Source: Lolium rigidum (Eukaryota; Streptophyta; Magnoliopsida; Poales; Poaceae). From it: a stretch of 64,000 nucleotides of DNA. The stretch spans positions 218,759,837-218,823,836 of the forward strand of contig NC_061514.1 of the NCBI RefSeq assembly GCF_022539505.1, given 5' to 3'. The stretch's first letter is position 1; the number at the start of each line of letters is the position of its first letter. The notes beneath the pieces are model-generated. The model saw only the letters and a program-made list of their open reading frames with translations. It was not told the DNA's origin and did not search any database. Positions 13,775 to 24,500 of the stretch are shown one piece after another. The position numbers and the translations under genes were made by a program.

Positions 13775-14211
13775 TTTAGGAATTCTTATTATTCTTTTTG
13801 TGTTGTTTTATTTCTTTTTGTAAGTTGTAACTTTATTGGATACTGTTATTTGTAAAAAAGTTTAAATTATTTATTCATTTGGGATTATCAAATGTATTTA
13901 CTTTTACATATTATATTATATACTTGTTTAAATTCCAATTTTCAATTCAAATTCTTATTTGAATTTATGTCCTTAATATTTGAATTTGAATGCAAATTGT
14001 TCTCCCAAAAAGATATGAATTCATAAAGGTCATGTCAAAATTTGTCGCACTCACATCGATGACTAACTCAATTTCACCGATGCAAGAGAAACCTCGATCC
14101 CTTTGGAGGTTTTAAACAAAAGCGCGAAAATTCCCCGGATTTTCTATGCATGAATGCAATGCACACATCTGTTTCCTCTCTTTTTGTAACCCCAAATACT
14201 GGGATATTACA

Positions 14212-14541
14212 GACGGTGGCACGCCGAAGCCGGCGTTGGAGACGTGCCAGGCCATGCGGCAGTTTGTACTGAACTGGCACGGGGACGCGGTGCCAGTATA
14301 GTACATCGGCCTCATCGAGACTGAGTTGCAACGAGCGGAGCACACCGCCGCCGCTGCCGCCGGCCTCGTCGTTGTTCGCCATCGTTGGTGTGTGTGTGGG
14401 AGGTTTGCGCAGCGGTTGGACGGCGGCGTCTAAGGTTGGAAGGCGGGGAAGAAGAGAAGTGGGCGCTGGTGGGGTTTTAAGGGAGGCGCTGAACGCACAT
14501 TGAAGGCGCGTGGGTAAGGTAGGTGGACACGGCGTGGTCAA
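14212..14541 (-). pseudogene. Truncated unrecognised ORF, start of a protein beginning MANNDEAGGSGGG
   Basis: A minus-strand frame opens at 14541, but the natural-looking start is the internal Met near 14390 (MANNDEAGGSGGGVLRSLQL). It continues through DEADVLYWHRVPVPVQYKLPHG and then, one frame over, WHVSNAGFGVPP, so a 1-base slip is likely near 14240. The LTR insertion at 14211 removes the rest; residues beyond that point are LTR sequence read through by chance. It lies inside the Harbinger-like fragment and may be one of that element's proteins. I do not recognise the family. Confidence 0.35.
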
Positions 14542-14856
14542 TCGCCGCCCTCGTCCTCGTTGCCGCCCTCGTCGCCGCTTGGGTTTCCACGCGGGAGGCC
14601 ATTAACGCCAACAACCTACCTTCCCGCGTCGTTTTCGATGCGAACCGTCGCGTCCTCTCGTTGACAAGGCGCCCCTCACCCGCGAAAACCGTCGTGCCGC
14701 GAGGCGCCGGCGCGCTCGATTTGCGCCCTTCGCCAAATGACCGGCACAGGGTTGCCGGCGTTTCTATTTGCCTCGAAAAAACGCCGACGCTATTTGGGGT
14801 GCGTCGGTGTGAGCAAATTTTCACTGCCGGCCACGGGGCTGCCAGTGGAGATGCTC
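14212..14856 (-). mobile_element. Fragment of a PIF/Harbinger-like DNA transposon, cut by the LTR element
   Basis: The right end reads, on the minus strand, gagcatctccactggcag, a terminal sequence I associate with grass Harbinger-type elements, and it is followed on the plus strand by TTA, the usual 3-bp target site. From there to 14212 the sequence is GC-rich and ends abruptly at the LTR of the preceding retrotransposon. The other half should lie beyond the left edge of the window. The superfamily call rests on one end only. Confidence 0.45.
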
Positions 14857-14859
14857 TTA

Positions 14860-17245
14860 GCTACTCCTCTTTGTTCCTTGCCCGTACCGGTATAACTCTT
14901 TATCTTATTTCTCAGCTACCCATGAGGCCATGAACTACACATGAAATCCGATGATCGAGAACTAAGTTAGTTCTAGATCGACTGATAGTTAATCGTGTCC
15001 TAAGAAAGTAAGGAGAGTGACACGAATGGAATTAGGGATGGACACGGACGGGGCATCGTCGTCGGCCCGGCCTTGATGGGGAGGAATGTGGTGATGTTCC
15101 TGGCCGCGAAAGGGCCGGACAGGAGGAATATATCGTTGCCCAATAATGATGAGGTGCAAGAGAGCGATGGATCCTTGTGTCGGACGAACGGAGCAGCCGC
15201 TGTGCTCCACCTCCGGCGACGCAGCGTGCGTGCGTGCGTGCCTAGTGTGGGTGGTGTGTCCCGGTCGGATCAATTAATGGTGGATTTTAGTGTGGCAAAA
15301 GGAGGGTTCTGGACACGATCTCGATGCATGCACTGTGGGTGTAGGAGTTCTCCTGCTTTGTAGGGTTATGGCCACCCCGACGTCTGCTCATCGTTGAGTG
15401 TTCGAATCAATGCATAATGGAAGTAAGCATGGAAGAAGAATTCAATGGAGCAAAAAGGTCTACTATATATTATTCAAATGAAAAAGTGATTGGAGAAAGC
15501 GTCTAGACTCGACGGTACGTACGTAGTATCATCGACCATCGTATAAATGATGCGCTCTGAGAGCGTGAGCGTGGCAAGCTCGATGGTCGTATATATGCCA
15601 ACCTTACGTCACACGAAAGATACAAAACTTCCCTGCCATTATACGTTTTCTTTTCTTTCATTTTGAAGAAATAATACTTCCTCCGCCCCGAAAAATGATG
15701 TCCCAGATTGGGTTGTTTTTCTTTTTTTGCTCTAAATCCGCATCCGCATCTATTTTGAAGGATATGGTACGCAACTTTAAAAATAAGCCGGATGAATGCG
15801 GCCGTGGATATTGGTCAAATGGATATTTTCCGGATACGGTAGAGGATAGTATAATATACGATGGATATAGACTACCCGACAATTTTAGCGAATTATTCAA
15901 GGTTCTCAAAGAGAATAATCTGATAAAATTAGCTCAGCTCTACAAATCCCGACAACGTAGTTAATTTATCGGCCTAGCAATGTATGCTACTAGCACCTAG
16001 CTTACTTTGTTCTAAGACCTAGCTTGACTATAGTCTACCGTTACATGTGTTCTGCTCACAATTTTTACATAAAAAAAACATATTTCTAAGTTGATGTGTA
16101 TTTTGCTCAGTTATCCGCTCCATATCACTAATCTGATATAATTCTCATCCAATCGTTATCCACCTTTGATCTAAATTTGCTATAAAAAATATACCAAAGG
16201 ATATAAAAATAGCAATATCCGATTAGATCCAATCCATTTACATCCCTAGCCAGAGTAAAAACATGGGTCTGGAACAAGGCACCTATTCATGGGCTATAGC
16301 AACCAAATGACCCATCCCCTGCACTATTTTTTGGTTGCATTTTACAATGACCGGGCCAGGGCTTAGAATGGTTCCACCAACTTTTCGTGAGTGTATACAC
16401 TAAATCGCGTCTAGATATATATCTAAATTTAAAAGTATGCGGACATTAAGTGCACATATATTTTACTTTTGCGTGATTTGTTTTAAAATTATTTCTACTC
16501 GATATGTCTGTAGGGCATCATGGGCATGATCTTGCTGGAGTTAGCTTCTTTCGCTTTTACGAGCATTTTGCGGATGATCCACTTGAAAACTATATTTCGT
16601 ACAAAGTGATATGTCGATATGGAGTCATGGACGTGAAAATATTCCCGTCTGAACCTCTGAGTGCGACTGTTTCCTCCACAAGGCTGGAGCTAGCTCATTA
16701 ATCTACAGAAAAAGAGCTTCTTCCGCTTCATGACAACAGCTGGTGTTTAAGTACACTATAGTAGCACCGATGGGGTGGTATGGTACGAGAGATTTAATTA
16801 GGAATTAATTGCTAGGTGATGTTGCTTTACAAGCTTAAAAACCCACTAGACAGTAGGGTCAATCAGGCCCGGGAATTGCTACTGCGGGCCATGACATGAT
16901 CCTGTCCCCGTTACTGGACAAGATGGTTCCCCTTCCTTGGATAATTCTCTATCAGTGCTAGTGTACCAAAGTCCGATCCTATAGTAATAGGCAGACAATC
17001 AGCGATCAGGACAGCTTCAAGCAGAGGCAATTATGCGATCAGTACTGGAATATTTATCCACCCGTTTCTTGATTAGGATCTATATAGTTTTGTGCCGCTG
17101 GATATATTCACATTTCCTCTAGGAGAATATTGTTGGTGGACAAAAAATATTGACATCTGTTGTTTTTCTTTTGAAAGCTGTAGACACCTTTCCGGATAAC
17201 GGCATACATTCTGTTTATTTCTTATACTTACAAAAAGTTTCAAGA
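14860..17245. other. Intergenic DNA without a recognisable gene
   Basis: Mixed-composition DNA. One end of a Stowaway-like MITE is suggested near 15677 (cttcctccgccccgaaaaat), with no partner end. Sequence typical of decayed hAT elements (repeated ggatat and ccgcat motifs) lies at about 15730-16248. A 65-codon open frame at 16504-16701 (MSVGHHGHDLAGVSFFRFYE) has no recognised domain. Nothing here supports a working gene. Confidence 0.5.
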
Positions 17246-17563
17246 TCATTCCATGAAAAAGAAACACAGCAGAGATCTTAAGGAAACGACGAAGGAATCC
17301 GTCGAGATTTCCACCATATCTTCTGAATTTCCAAGATTCACATATTCTCTAGCTACTTCTTTTACGTGATCACAAGCAATCGGCATGCTGCAGAAGTCGT
17401 AGCTTAGCACGAGTGCTTCGTCTCCTTCTTTCCATTTTCTATTGGTACTTTTCATTCTTATTGTACATGTGAAGTCAGAAGCACAAAGTACACTGATTCT
17501 TGAATCGAACGAAAACATGACCAAATCTTGATCAATCCCCAAGGCAGTCAGGCCTTTCAACAA
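17246..17563 (-). CDS. Unrecognised 105-codon ORF, possible gene fragment
   Basis: The frame runs MLKGLTALGIDQDLVMFSFD, then SRISVLCASDFTCTIRMKS, and ends FVVSLRSLLCFFFME. The residue mix looks more protein-like than neighbouring frames, with no runs of low complexity, and the open frame continues for a few codons upstream of the first Met (CECA). There are no neighbours to suggest a role, no clear signal peptide and no motif I can name. The ending CFFFME looks like read-through into non-coding sequence after an exon. It could be an exon of a decayed host gene or chance. Confidence 0.25.
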   Translation of the reverse strand: MLKGLTALGIDQDLVMFSFDSRISVLCASDFTCTIRMKSTNRKWKEGDEALVLSYDFCSMPIACDHVKEVAREYVNLGNSEDMVEISTDSFVVSLRSLLCFFFME

Positions 17564-19339
17564 AGCACACTCAAAGTCTCAAACCCAACCAAGCGGAACG
17601 GAACGAATTCGCTGAGCACTACAGCGGCACGCACGTAGTGCCAACAGCAAGAAGAGCGACGCCATGCTGGAGAGATAATAGTTTTTGTTGTTCTGAAGAT
17701 ACGGATTATGCTAACTGCACTAGTTTATTACCCACATGGTCAGGGACTAATATTCCCTGTCCTCCTCCATCCGCACCGATTCATATGCAGCCGTTGGCTG
17801 GCTTAATTTAGCAATTGTTGACCTGGCCTGTTGATGCATATATGTGTTGATGTGCTTCGAGACCTGCTGAACATGTCCGGATAATGCTCACATGGCAATC
17901 CGGCTCGACCGTTGAAGTGGCCATGTTGCTTAGATGGTGAATCTGCACATTGTTGCTGCTTCGTGCTCACACAGTTCAGATAATGGAGATTCACGTTCTG
18001 ATTATGAGTCTCCCTCCATGGAGCTGATCGCCTCATGCTTGTAATTAAATTCTTGATGCTAACTGCTAAGTATACTCCAGTAGCATTCATACCCATGATG
18101 GTGGTAAAACCCCTGATCCTGGTACTGATTTGTAAGCTGCAGTATTTGTCATTACCCATGAGTTGGATTCCATCAAGGATTCAAGGATCACATCAGAGCC
18201 GTAAAGATAGAGACATCAGCAAAGCGATTGGCCTTTAACCCAACCACCGTCCAACATCGACCCTCAGAATGTTTCTTCTTACTGCTTCATTTGCACCCCA
18301 CTTGTACAAAAACTAATCCTTTTATAACAACGATTAGTTATAGAACACACATCACCAGTGTACTCTCCCTCTCGCTTATCTTTTCTTCCGTCATAGTCTA
18401 TCCCTCCACCGCTCCACGATCTATCACAGCCAGCTGCCCCATTACATCAAGAAAAGAACTGGGAAATTGCGTTTGAACAAGCAGTTCCTTGTAAATTCAG
18501 TTTCGTGCTCCATCACCTAACGCGAAATGGCTAGGGCAATCTTTATCTGATAATTAATCAGCAGCAGTAGTTGGTACGTAGCAGAAACGAAGAATGCAAG
18601 CTCATAGCTCATAAGGCTAAGGAATCAAAACAGCTGGAAAACATGCTTGTTAATCCACTCTCTAACTGCGTCACACATGTCATCTAGCTCACAATGATGC
18701 ATATGCAAACTCAGCAAAGCATGAATTATTTCTGTTTTTTTTCAAATTCACTTGGTACGTTAAGTCAAGGACACTACCACTACTAGTAGCTGCCGTTGGA
18801 AGGGAGGGCAACAAATCAACACGGTATTAGAATTTACACAGCGTGAGATTTTCATGTATTCGCGACTCAGGGTAGAGAGGGTGCATACAAGGGCATCCCA
18901 AGTTCCCAACTAACAATGCCTGTATTTTACAGTGCCATCATCTACCGAGTCAATAATGGAGTGGATTACAGTCTATGCACTCTACAATAGATTTAATTGA
19001 TTTAATTAGTCTGGCGTGATGATGCACAAAGAATGTGCAGTGCAGGTTAAAAAAGCCCATCCGAAATGCCGTGCGATTACTGTATCATTACTGTAGAGAT
19101 TAGGGAAGGATTATCCTGAACACTAAGTAATTGCAAGCTGGCATGCATGACATATTTGGCATCATACTGTAGGAGATTGTCTCGGTGAGGGAGCAAAGTG
19201 GGAGAGTGCAAAAGCAACACGAAACTGCATAAGTGGTGCTAGATGCCAACAATAGGATTACCATTATTGCCAATTGGATAGAGGCAAATGCAAATTGGGA
19301 TTGAAGTGAACTAAACTTTCTCAGTTCATGGTCCTCAGG
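17564..19339. other. Low-copy-looking intergenic DNA, nothing recognised
   Basis: About 1.8 kb with short ORFs only, no terminal repeats, no poly(A) tails and no element motifs that I could identify on either strand. Confidence 0.5.
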
Positions 19340-19800
19340 ACCTAACCCTCCCCTAGGTGGCGGCGCCGCGCCACTCCGGGGAGCCCCTCCTCACCGGCCC
19401 TCCGGCCCCCCTCCAGCCCATCCCTCCCCTCGCGGCATGGCGGTGGCGGGGGTTTCAGCTGGTCGTGACCATGGGGGTGGGGGCGGCGCTCCTGATCTCT
19501 TTTGTGGTGGTGGTGCGCGGTGTCGGTGGCCGGAAGGCGAGGCGGCGGCGGTGGTGGCGTGGCCGGATCTTGGCTCTTGGGGCCTGGAGGCGGCCATGTC
19601 TGCTGCGTCTTCTCCTCCGCGCGATGGGCTGCTCCTCCGCATCACATGGGAGCCGGGGCGGCGGCCCCGGGCATGGCGGCGGCGACCTCCTCTCCGGAGG
19701 TGGACAACCTCGGTGGGATCTGGGGTGGGAGATCTTGGGATCCCACACAGATCTCCGGCGGTGAAGATCCAGTCGACGACGAGCTTAGGGTGACGGGGCA

Positions 19801-20060
19801 GCCGGTGAAAACCACGCTTCGCTCTCGGTCTTGGCGGACGATGGCGGCGTCGCTTGGCGTCGTTACCTTGTCGAAGGCATCGTCTTTGCTTGCCTCGTCA
19901 CTACACTCGGCGAGTTGGAGATGTGCGGCTGCCGGTGAAAATCGTGCTCCGACCCTGGTCATGGCGCGCGATGGCGATGTTACGCGTCGTTATCTTCTTG
20001 AAGGCATCGCCATCGCAACCTGCATCTACCCACTCGTGCTGCTCGGGGGGAAACCCTAGA
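19801..20060 (+). repeat. Diverged tandem duplication, unit about 130 bp
   Basis: Units begin at 19801 and 19931 with gccggtgaaaa and stay alignable through gatggcg, then gcgtcgtta and gaaggcatcg. The offset is 130 bp throughout. It lies inside the LINE-tailed retroposon. Confidence 0.7.
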
Positions 20061-20579
20061 TTTGGGTCTCCCGGATCGGACGATGGCGGCACTACCTGCA
20101 TCGTTCTAGCTCTTGGGGCCTCGTTTTTGGAGCAGCTGCTAGATGTTATGTTGATGGAGTGGTATTCATCTACCACATTGATGGCGCCGAGTCTCAGTGG
20201 CATGGTGCTGCAGGGTATCGACGACGGATGCGGGATGATGTATGCGTGCAGGATGGTGGAGCCGTTTGGCGTCATGGTGGCATCGACGGCAGGTCTTGCA
20301 AGGTTAATGCGCTGATCTCTTTTGAAGATGGGGTCGAGGAGGACGGCGGTAGCAACTTCTGTGGCGTGTGTGTTGGCGTGTGCTGAGAGTCTGCTTTACT
20401 GGATGTGCTTCTCGCCTGCTATTGGGCGGCTTGAGAAGATATTTGGTTTTTTTGAATGATGTGAGTTGGTGTATTGTCACCCCCTTCATTCCACTGTAGG
20501 TTTAGCGAGGTGGCTTCGAGGTTGATCTTTTGTATTGCTCTTGTAAGGTGTTGTGAATAATCTAATAAAAAAAGCTGTA

Positions 20580-20596
20580 TGCATCCCTTGGATGTA
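20580..20596 (+). other. 3'-tail hairpin of the LINE-tailed retroposon
   Basis: tgcatcc (20580-20586) can pair with ggatgta (20590-20596) around a ctt loop, one pair being G-T. The equivalent position in the LINE tail has tgcat/atgca (28452-28467). Such tail stem-loops are the recognition element for some LINE reverse transcriptases. Confidence 0.55.
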
Positions 20597-20843
20597 GAAG
20601 CTGAGATGATATTTCCCCATTTTGAAAAAAAAGCAAAGGGGGCAATAATGACTACTGCTTGTTTCAGCCTCGTAGTGAAACAAGTCCGCAAGAAATAATT
20701 CTGAGAAGAATAGTGAAATGAACTTATTCTCAAGCACAAAATGGTTAAGTTTCCTAGTCACAGACTCGGCATATCTCAGTTCCTCATTATCCGCTTTACT
20801 CTCTATGCGATGTTCTAGTTTTGTTGTTGTGATTGTTGTTGGC

Positions 20844-20994
20844 CAGCGGTGGAGCCAGGACATCAACCCTGCGTAGTCATGTTAAAATTGTGTAGTCAAA
20901 TACATGTTTTTTGTACAATTTTATTATTACTATTCTTTACACACTTTAAGCTTGTATTGCCAAAATACTATGTAGTCAAATGACTCCGCCACTG
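20844..20994. mobile_element. hAT-type MITE, 151 bp
   Basis: The left end reads CAGCGGTGGAGCCAGGA and the right end, reversed, CAGTGGCGGAGTCATTT, an imperfect terminal inverted repeat. It is flanked by an 8-bp duplication with one mismatch (TTGTTGGC at 20836-20843, TTGTTGGT at 20995-21002), the length expected for hAT elements. The interior is AT-rich and non-coding. Confidence 0.7.
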
Positions 20995-21179
20995 TTGTTG
21001 GTGGTGGCGGTGGTGTTGCTAATGCTATTGAGGAAATGCCAATTTTTATTTTAGCAAATCATATACAAACTGTTAGATAATTTTGTTAGAGAACCTATAA
21101 AAAAACTTTGTATTTGTGTTGCTCTATGTGGTAAAGAGTTGCTCTCGGAAGCACTGGATTGAAAATGTGATGGTAATTC

Positions 21180-21496
21180 TGTTGTATTGTGATCCAAATT
21201 CATATACTAAAGGGAGGCTAACTTCTGACGAGCGGAGCGAGGCCCGTCGCCGGAGGCTTGGGCCGAAGCGTTGGCACCGCCTATATATACATCTTGTAAG
21301 CCGCCGGCTAGGGTTCATCAGATTATAAGATAACCCACGGCGTTTGTAAACACCTCCCGATATAGTGAAGTTTTGCTGGCTGGCGCCCGTGGTTTTTCCC
21401 CCTTCTGTGTTGGAAGGGGTTTTCCACGTTAAATCTTTTGTCCCCTGCGTGTGTTCGTGTTTCGTTCTTCGTTATTTGCTTGTCGCTTTTATAACA
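21180..21496 (+). repeat. 5' LTR of the Copia element
   Basis: 317 bp, starting TGTTGTATTGTG and ending TATAACA. It carries a TATA-like ctatatatac at 21281-21290. Over the 130 bp shared with the 3' LTR there is one substitution. Confidence 0.93.
21281..21290 (+). promoter_or_regulatory. TATA box of the Copia LTR
   Basis: ctatatatac, with a plausible start site about 30 bp downstream and 200 bp of LTR before the primer binding site. It lies inside the segment missing from the 3' LTR. Confidence 0.6.
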
Positions 21497-21498
21497 AG

Positions 21499-21510
21499 TG
21501 GTATCAGAGC
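21499..21510 (+). promoter_or_regulatory. Primer binding site, initiator-Met tRNA
   Basis: tggtatcagagc, two bases after the LTR end. This is the standard plant Copia minus-strand primer site. Confidence 0.95.
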
Positions 21511-21537
21511 CCGTGTTTCAATCTAGGGTTTTGCGAC

Positions 21538-24500
21538 ATGTCTTCCTTGAAGTTCGATCTACCGTAGCTGGATTACACCACGAGATTTTCTCTGTGGCAA
21601 GTGAAGATGAGGGCGATACTTACCCAATCTTCTGATCCGGATGAAGCTCTTGATGGATTTGGCAAGAAAGATGCCAAGACCTGGACCGACGATGAAAAGA
21701 GGAAAGACCGTAAGGCTTTTTCATTAATTCAGCTTCATCTATCCAACAATATCTTGCGAGGAAGTGCTGGCTGAGAAATCCTAGCGGCGCTGTGGTTGAA
21801 ACTGGAATCGATCCGCATGTCCAAAGATCTAACCGATGAAGATGCACGTGAAGATGAAGTTATTCTCGCACAAGCTGCAAGAAGGTGCGTCAATGATGAA
21901 TCACCTATCGATCTTTAAAGAGATCGTTTCGATTTGCTATCCATGGAGGTAAAATATGATGATGAGGATCTAGCTCTTATACTCGTTAGTCTCGTTGCCT
22001 AATTCTTTTGCGAATTTTCGAGACACCTTGTTATACGATCGTGATGAACTAACCCTTGCCGAAGTTTATGAGGCCCTCCAGCGAGAGGGAAAAGATGAAA
22101 TCTATGGTGCGGACGAGAGGGTTCGTCATCTAAGGCGAGAGGCACCTGCAGGTCCGAGGCGGGACCGAGAACAGAAACAACAACTACAACAGAGATAAGA
22201 GCAAGACCGACGAGAGGTCGCTCAAAGTCCAAGGGACGAGATGGTAAGTTCCGCAAGTATTGTAAGAAAACTAGCCATAATATTGATGATTGCTGGAAGT
22301 TGCGAGAACAAAGAGAAAAGAAACGGTACCTACCAACCGAAAAACAAATCCGAGGGTGATGGTAAGGCTGTCGTTGTTTCCAGTGATAATTCGGATGGCG
22401 ATTGCCTAGTTGTGTTTGCTGGTTGTGTTTACGGTAATGATGAGTGGATCCTTGATTACTGCATGTTCGTTTCATATTTGCCGTAACAAAGACTCGGTTC
22501 GAGTTCTTATGAGTTTGTGCGGAGTGGAGATGTTGTGCGTATGGGAGATAACAACCCATGTGAGATCGTGGGCATTGGCTCCGTTCAGATCAAGATGCAT
22601 GATGGCATGACACGCACTCGACGGATGTTAGACACATACCGGCATGGCCGGAAATCTGATCTCTCTCAGTACCCTTGATGTTGACGGGTACAAACACTCC
22701 GGTTCTCGCGGAGTTCTGAAGGTAACAAAAGGTTCTCTTGTTCACATGATTGGTGATATGAATTCTGCAAAGTTATATGTTCTTAGAGGTAGCACTTTAT
22801 CTGGTATTGCTCGCTGCTGTTATTCCCGATGAACCTGGTAAAACTAATCCGTGGCATATGCGTCTTGGACATATGAGTGAACATGGCATGGCGTAATTGC
22901 ACAGGAGAGACCTGCTAGATGGCTGCAATTTGAGTAAGTTTGAGTTACGTGAGCACTCGCATTTTTGGTAAGCATAAAAGAGTTAAATTTAATGCTTCCG
23001 TTCATACCACCAAAGGGATTTTAGATTATGTGCATGCTGATGTGTGGGGACCTTCCCGCAAGACTTCTCTTGGTGGTGCAAATTACATGCTTACTATCAT
23101 AGATGATTACTCCGGAAAAGTGTGGCCTTTCTTTCCGAAACATAAATCTGATGTGTTTGATGCTTTTAGAAAGTGGAAAGTTATGGTAGAGAAGCAAACA
23201 GAAAAGAAAGTTAAATTGCTTCGTATCGACAATGGCATGGAGTTTTGTTCTACTCGTTTTCAATGATTATTGCAGCGATGAAGGCATTGTCGGGCACCAC
23301 ACCATCCCATATACTCCTCGGCAGAATGGTGTGGCGGAGAGGATGAACAGAACCATCATCTCCAAGGCTCGCTGCATGTTGTCTAATGCCGGTATGCATA
23401 GACGTTTTCGGGCTGAAGCAGCCTCCACCGCTCGTTACTTGATAAACGAGTCACCTTGTATTCCGCTTGATAAGAAAACTCCTATTGAGGTATGGTCCGG
23501 TTCACCCGCTGATTATTCACGAGTTGAGAGTTTTCGGTTGCACTCGCTTATGCTCATGTTGATAATGGAAAGCTAGAGCCCAGTGGCTGTTAAGTGTGTG
23601 TTTCTTGGTTATGGTTCAGGAGTTAAGGCATACAAGTTATGGAATCCTGAAACTAAGAAAGTTTTGCATAGCAGGAATGTTGTCTTTAATGAGGCTGTGA
23701 TGTTTTATAAGAGTTCATCTATAGATGTTACTGATGCTTGTTGATTTTTCCGATAATTCGATGATGAACAACGAGAGGATTAGCGTGCGGGTGGAGCACG
23801 TGGAGGAGAAAGAAAATGATGTTGCTGAAAATGATAACACCGTTGTTCAGCACTCACCACCTGTTTTGCAGCAAACAAATAGTTCCATTGTCTGTCGATA
23901 GACCGAGGCGTAACAAAGGTCCACGTCCTCGTTTAATTGAAGAATGTAATCTTGTTGCTCATGCTTTGAGTTGTGCTGAACAGGTGGAGCATGGTACTGA
24001 ACCTGCTACATATACCGAGGCCGTTGCATCCGTTGACCACGTGAAGTGGATTTCTGCTATGCAAGAGGAGATGCAATCGCTTGACAAGAATGGCACATGG
24101 GATGTTGTGCCCTTGCCTAAACAAAAGAAGGCTGTCCGCTGTAAGTGGATATTTAAAAGAAAGGAAGGTTTGTCTCCTAGTGAGCCTCCGAGGTTTAAGG
24201 CAAGGTTAGTAGCGAAAGGTTTCAGCCAAATTCCAGGTATTGATTATAATGATGTATTCTCTCCGGTTGTGAAGCATAGTTCCATTCGTGCATTCTTTGG
24301 TATTGTGGCTATGCGTGATCTTGAGCTTGAGCAGCTAGATGTAAAGACTGCTTTACGCATGGTGAGCTTGAGGAGGAGATATACATGGACCAACTCTGAA
24401 GGTTTTGTTGTGCCTCGGTAAGGAGGATCTTGTTTGCAAGTTGAAGAGGTCCCTTTATGGTCCGAAACAGTCTCCAAGACAAGTGGTACAAAAGGTTTGA

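Larger units (their letters stand above)
1..14211 (-). mobile_element. Gypsy-type LTR retrotransposon with about 6.3-kb LTRs, gag only, minus strand
   Basis: Positions 1-4775 and 9450-14211 are near-identical direct copies differing by scattered substitutions and small indels. The orientation is minus because the gag remnant, the polypurine tract (4776-4790), the primer binding site (7886-7898) and a TATA box (8149-8156) all read on that strand. These landmarks place the 5' LTR at 7902-14211 (6310 bp, starting TGTAATATCCC and ending ACCACA). The 3' LTR starts at 4775 and continues left beyond the window, which explains why only 4775 bp are seen. The interior is only about 3.1 kb and holds a broken gag with no protease, reverse transcriptase or integrase, so the element is non-autonomous. 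The near-identity of the LTRs suggests recent insertion. The right flank begins gacgg; the matching target duplication lies outside the window. Confidence 0.85.
7902..14211 (-). repeat. 5' LTR (complete, 6310 bp) of the gag-only Gypsy element
   Basis: On the minus strand it starts TGTAATATCCC at 14211 and ends ACCACA at 7902, beside the primer binding site. Its portion 9450-14211 duplicates the left LTR. A TATA box at 8149-8156 lies about 250 bp before the LTR end, as expected for a retroviral-type promoter. The plus strand carries a GC-rich island (about 10865-11770) and the antisense exon-like segment (13739-13774). The length is exceptional: most plant LTRs are 0.3-2 kb. Confidence 0.82.
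19340..20637 (+). mobile_element. LINE-tailed non-autonomous retroposon, about 1.3 kb
   Basis: The unit starts around cctaaccctcccctaggtgg (about 19340), is GC-rich for its first 1 kb, and ends in an AATAAA-rich stretch, a small hairpin (20580-20596), and ccccattttgaaaaaaaa. That 3' tail closely matches the tail of the LINE at 28421-33206 in this window (AATAAAA, TGTRTGCAT hairpin, GAxGC, CCATTTTGAAAAAAAA). No endonuclease or reverse transcriptase is present, so it was probably copied by LINE enzymes in trans. The several overlapping open frames (19357-20386) lack recognisable domains. No clear target-site duplication was found, and the 5' boundary is approximate. Confidence 0.6.

Noticed and set aside
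15675..15700. Stowaway-type MITE
   Set aside because: Only one end-like sequence (cttcctccgccccg) is present; no partner inverted end within the next several hundred bases.
15033..16248. Possible hAT element with tagggatg-like ends facing inward (15033 and 16248)
   Set aside because: The ends resemble each other over only about 8-12 bases and the flanking 8-mers do not match, so no target duplication supports it.
19357..20386. Several overlapping GC-rich ORFs (up to 185 codons) as host genes
   Set aside because: They overlap in several frames and strands, have low-complexity G/A/R content and lie within a unit with a LINE-type tail.
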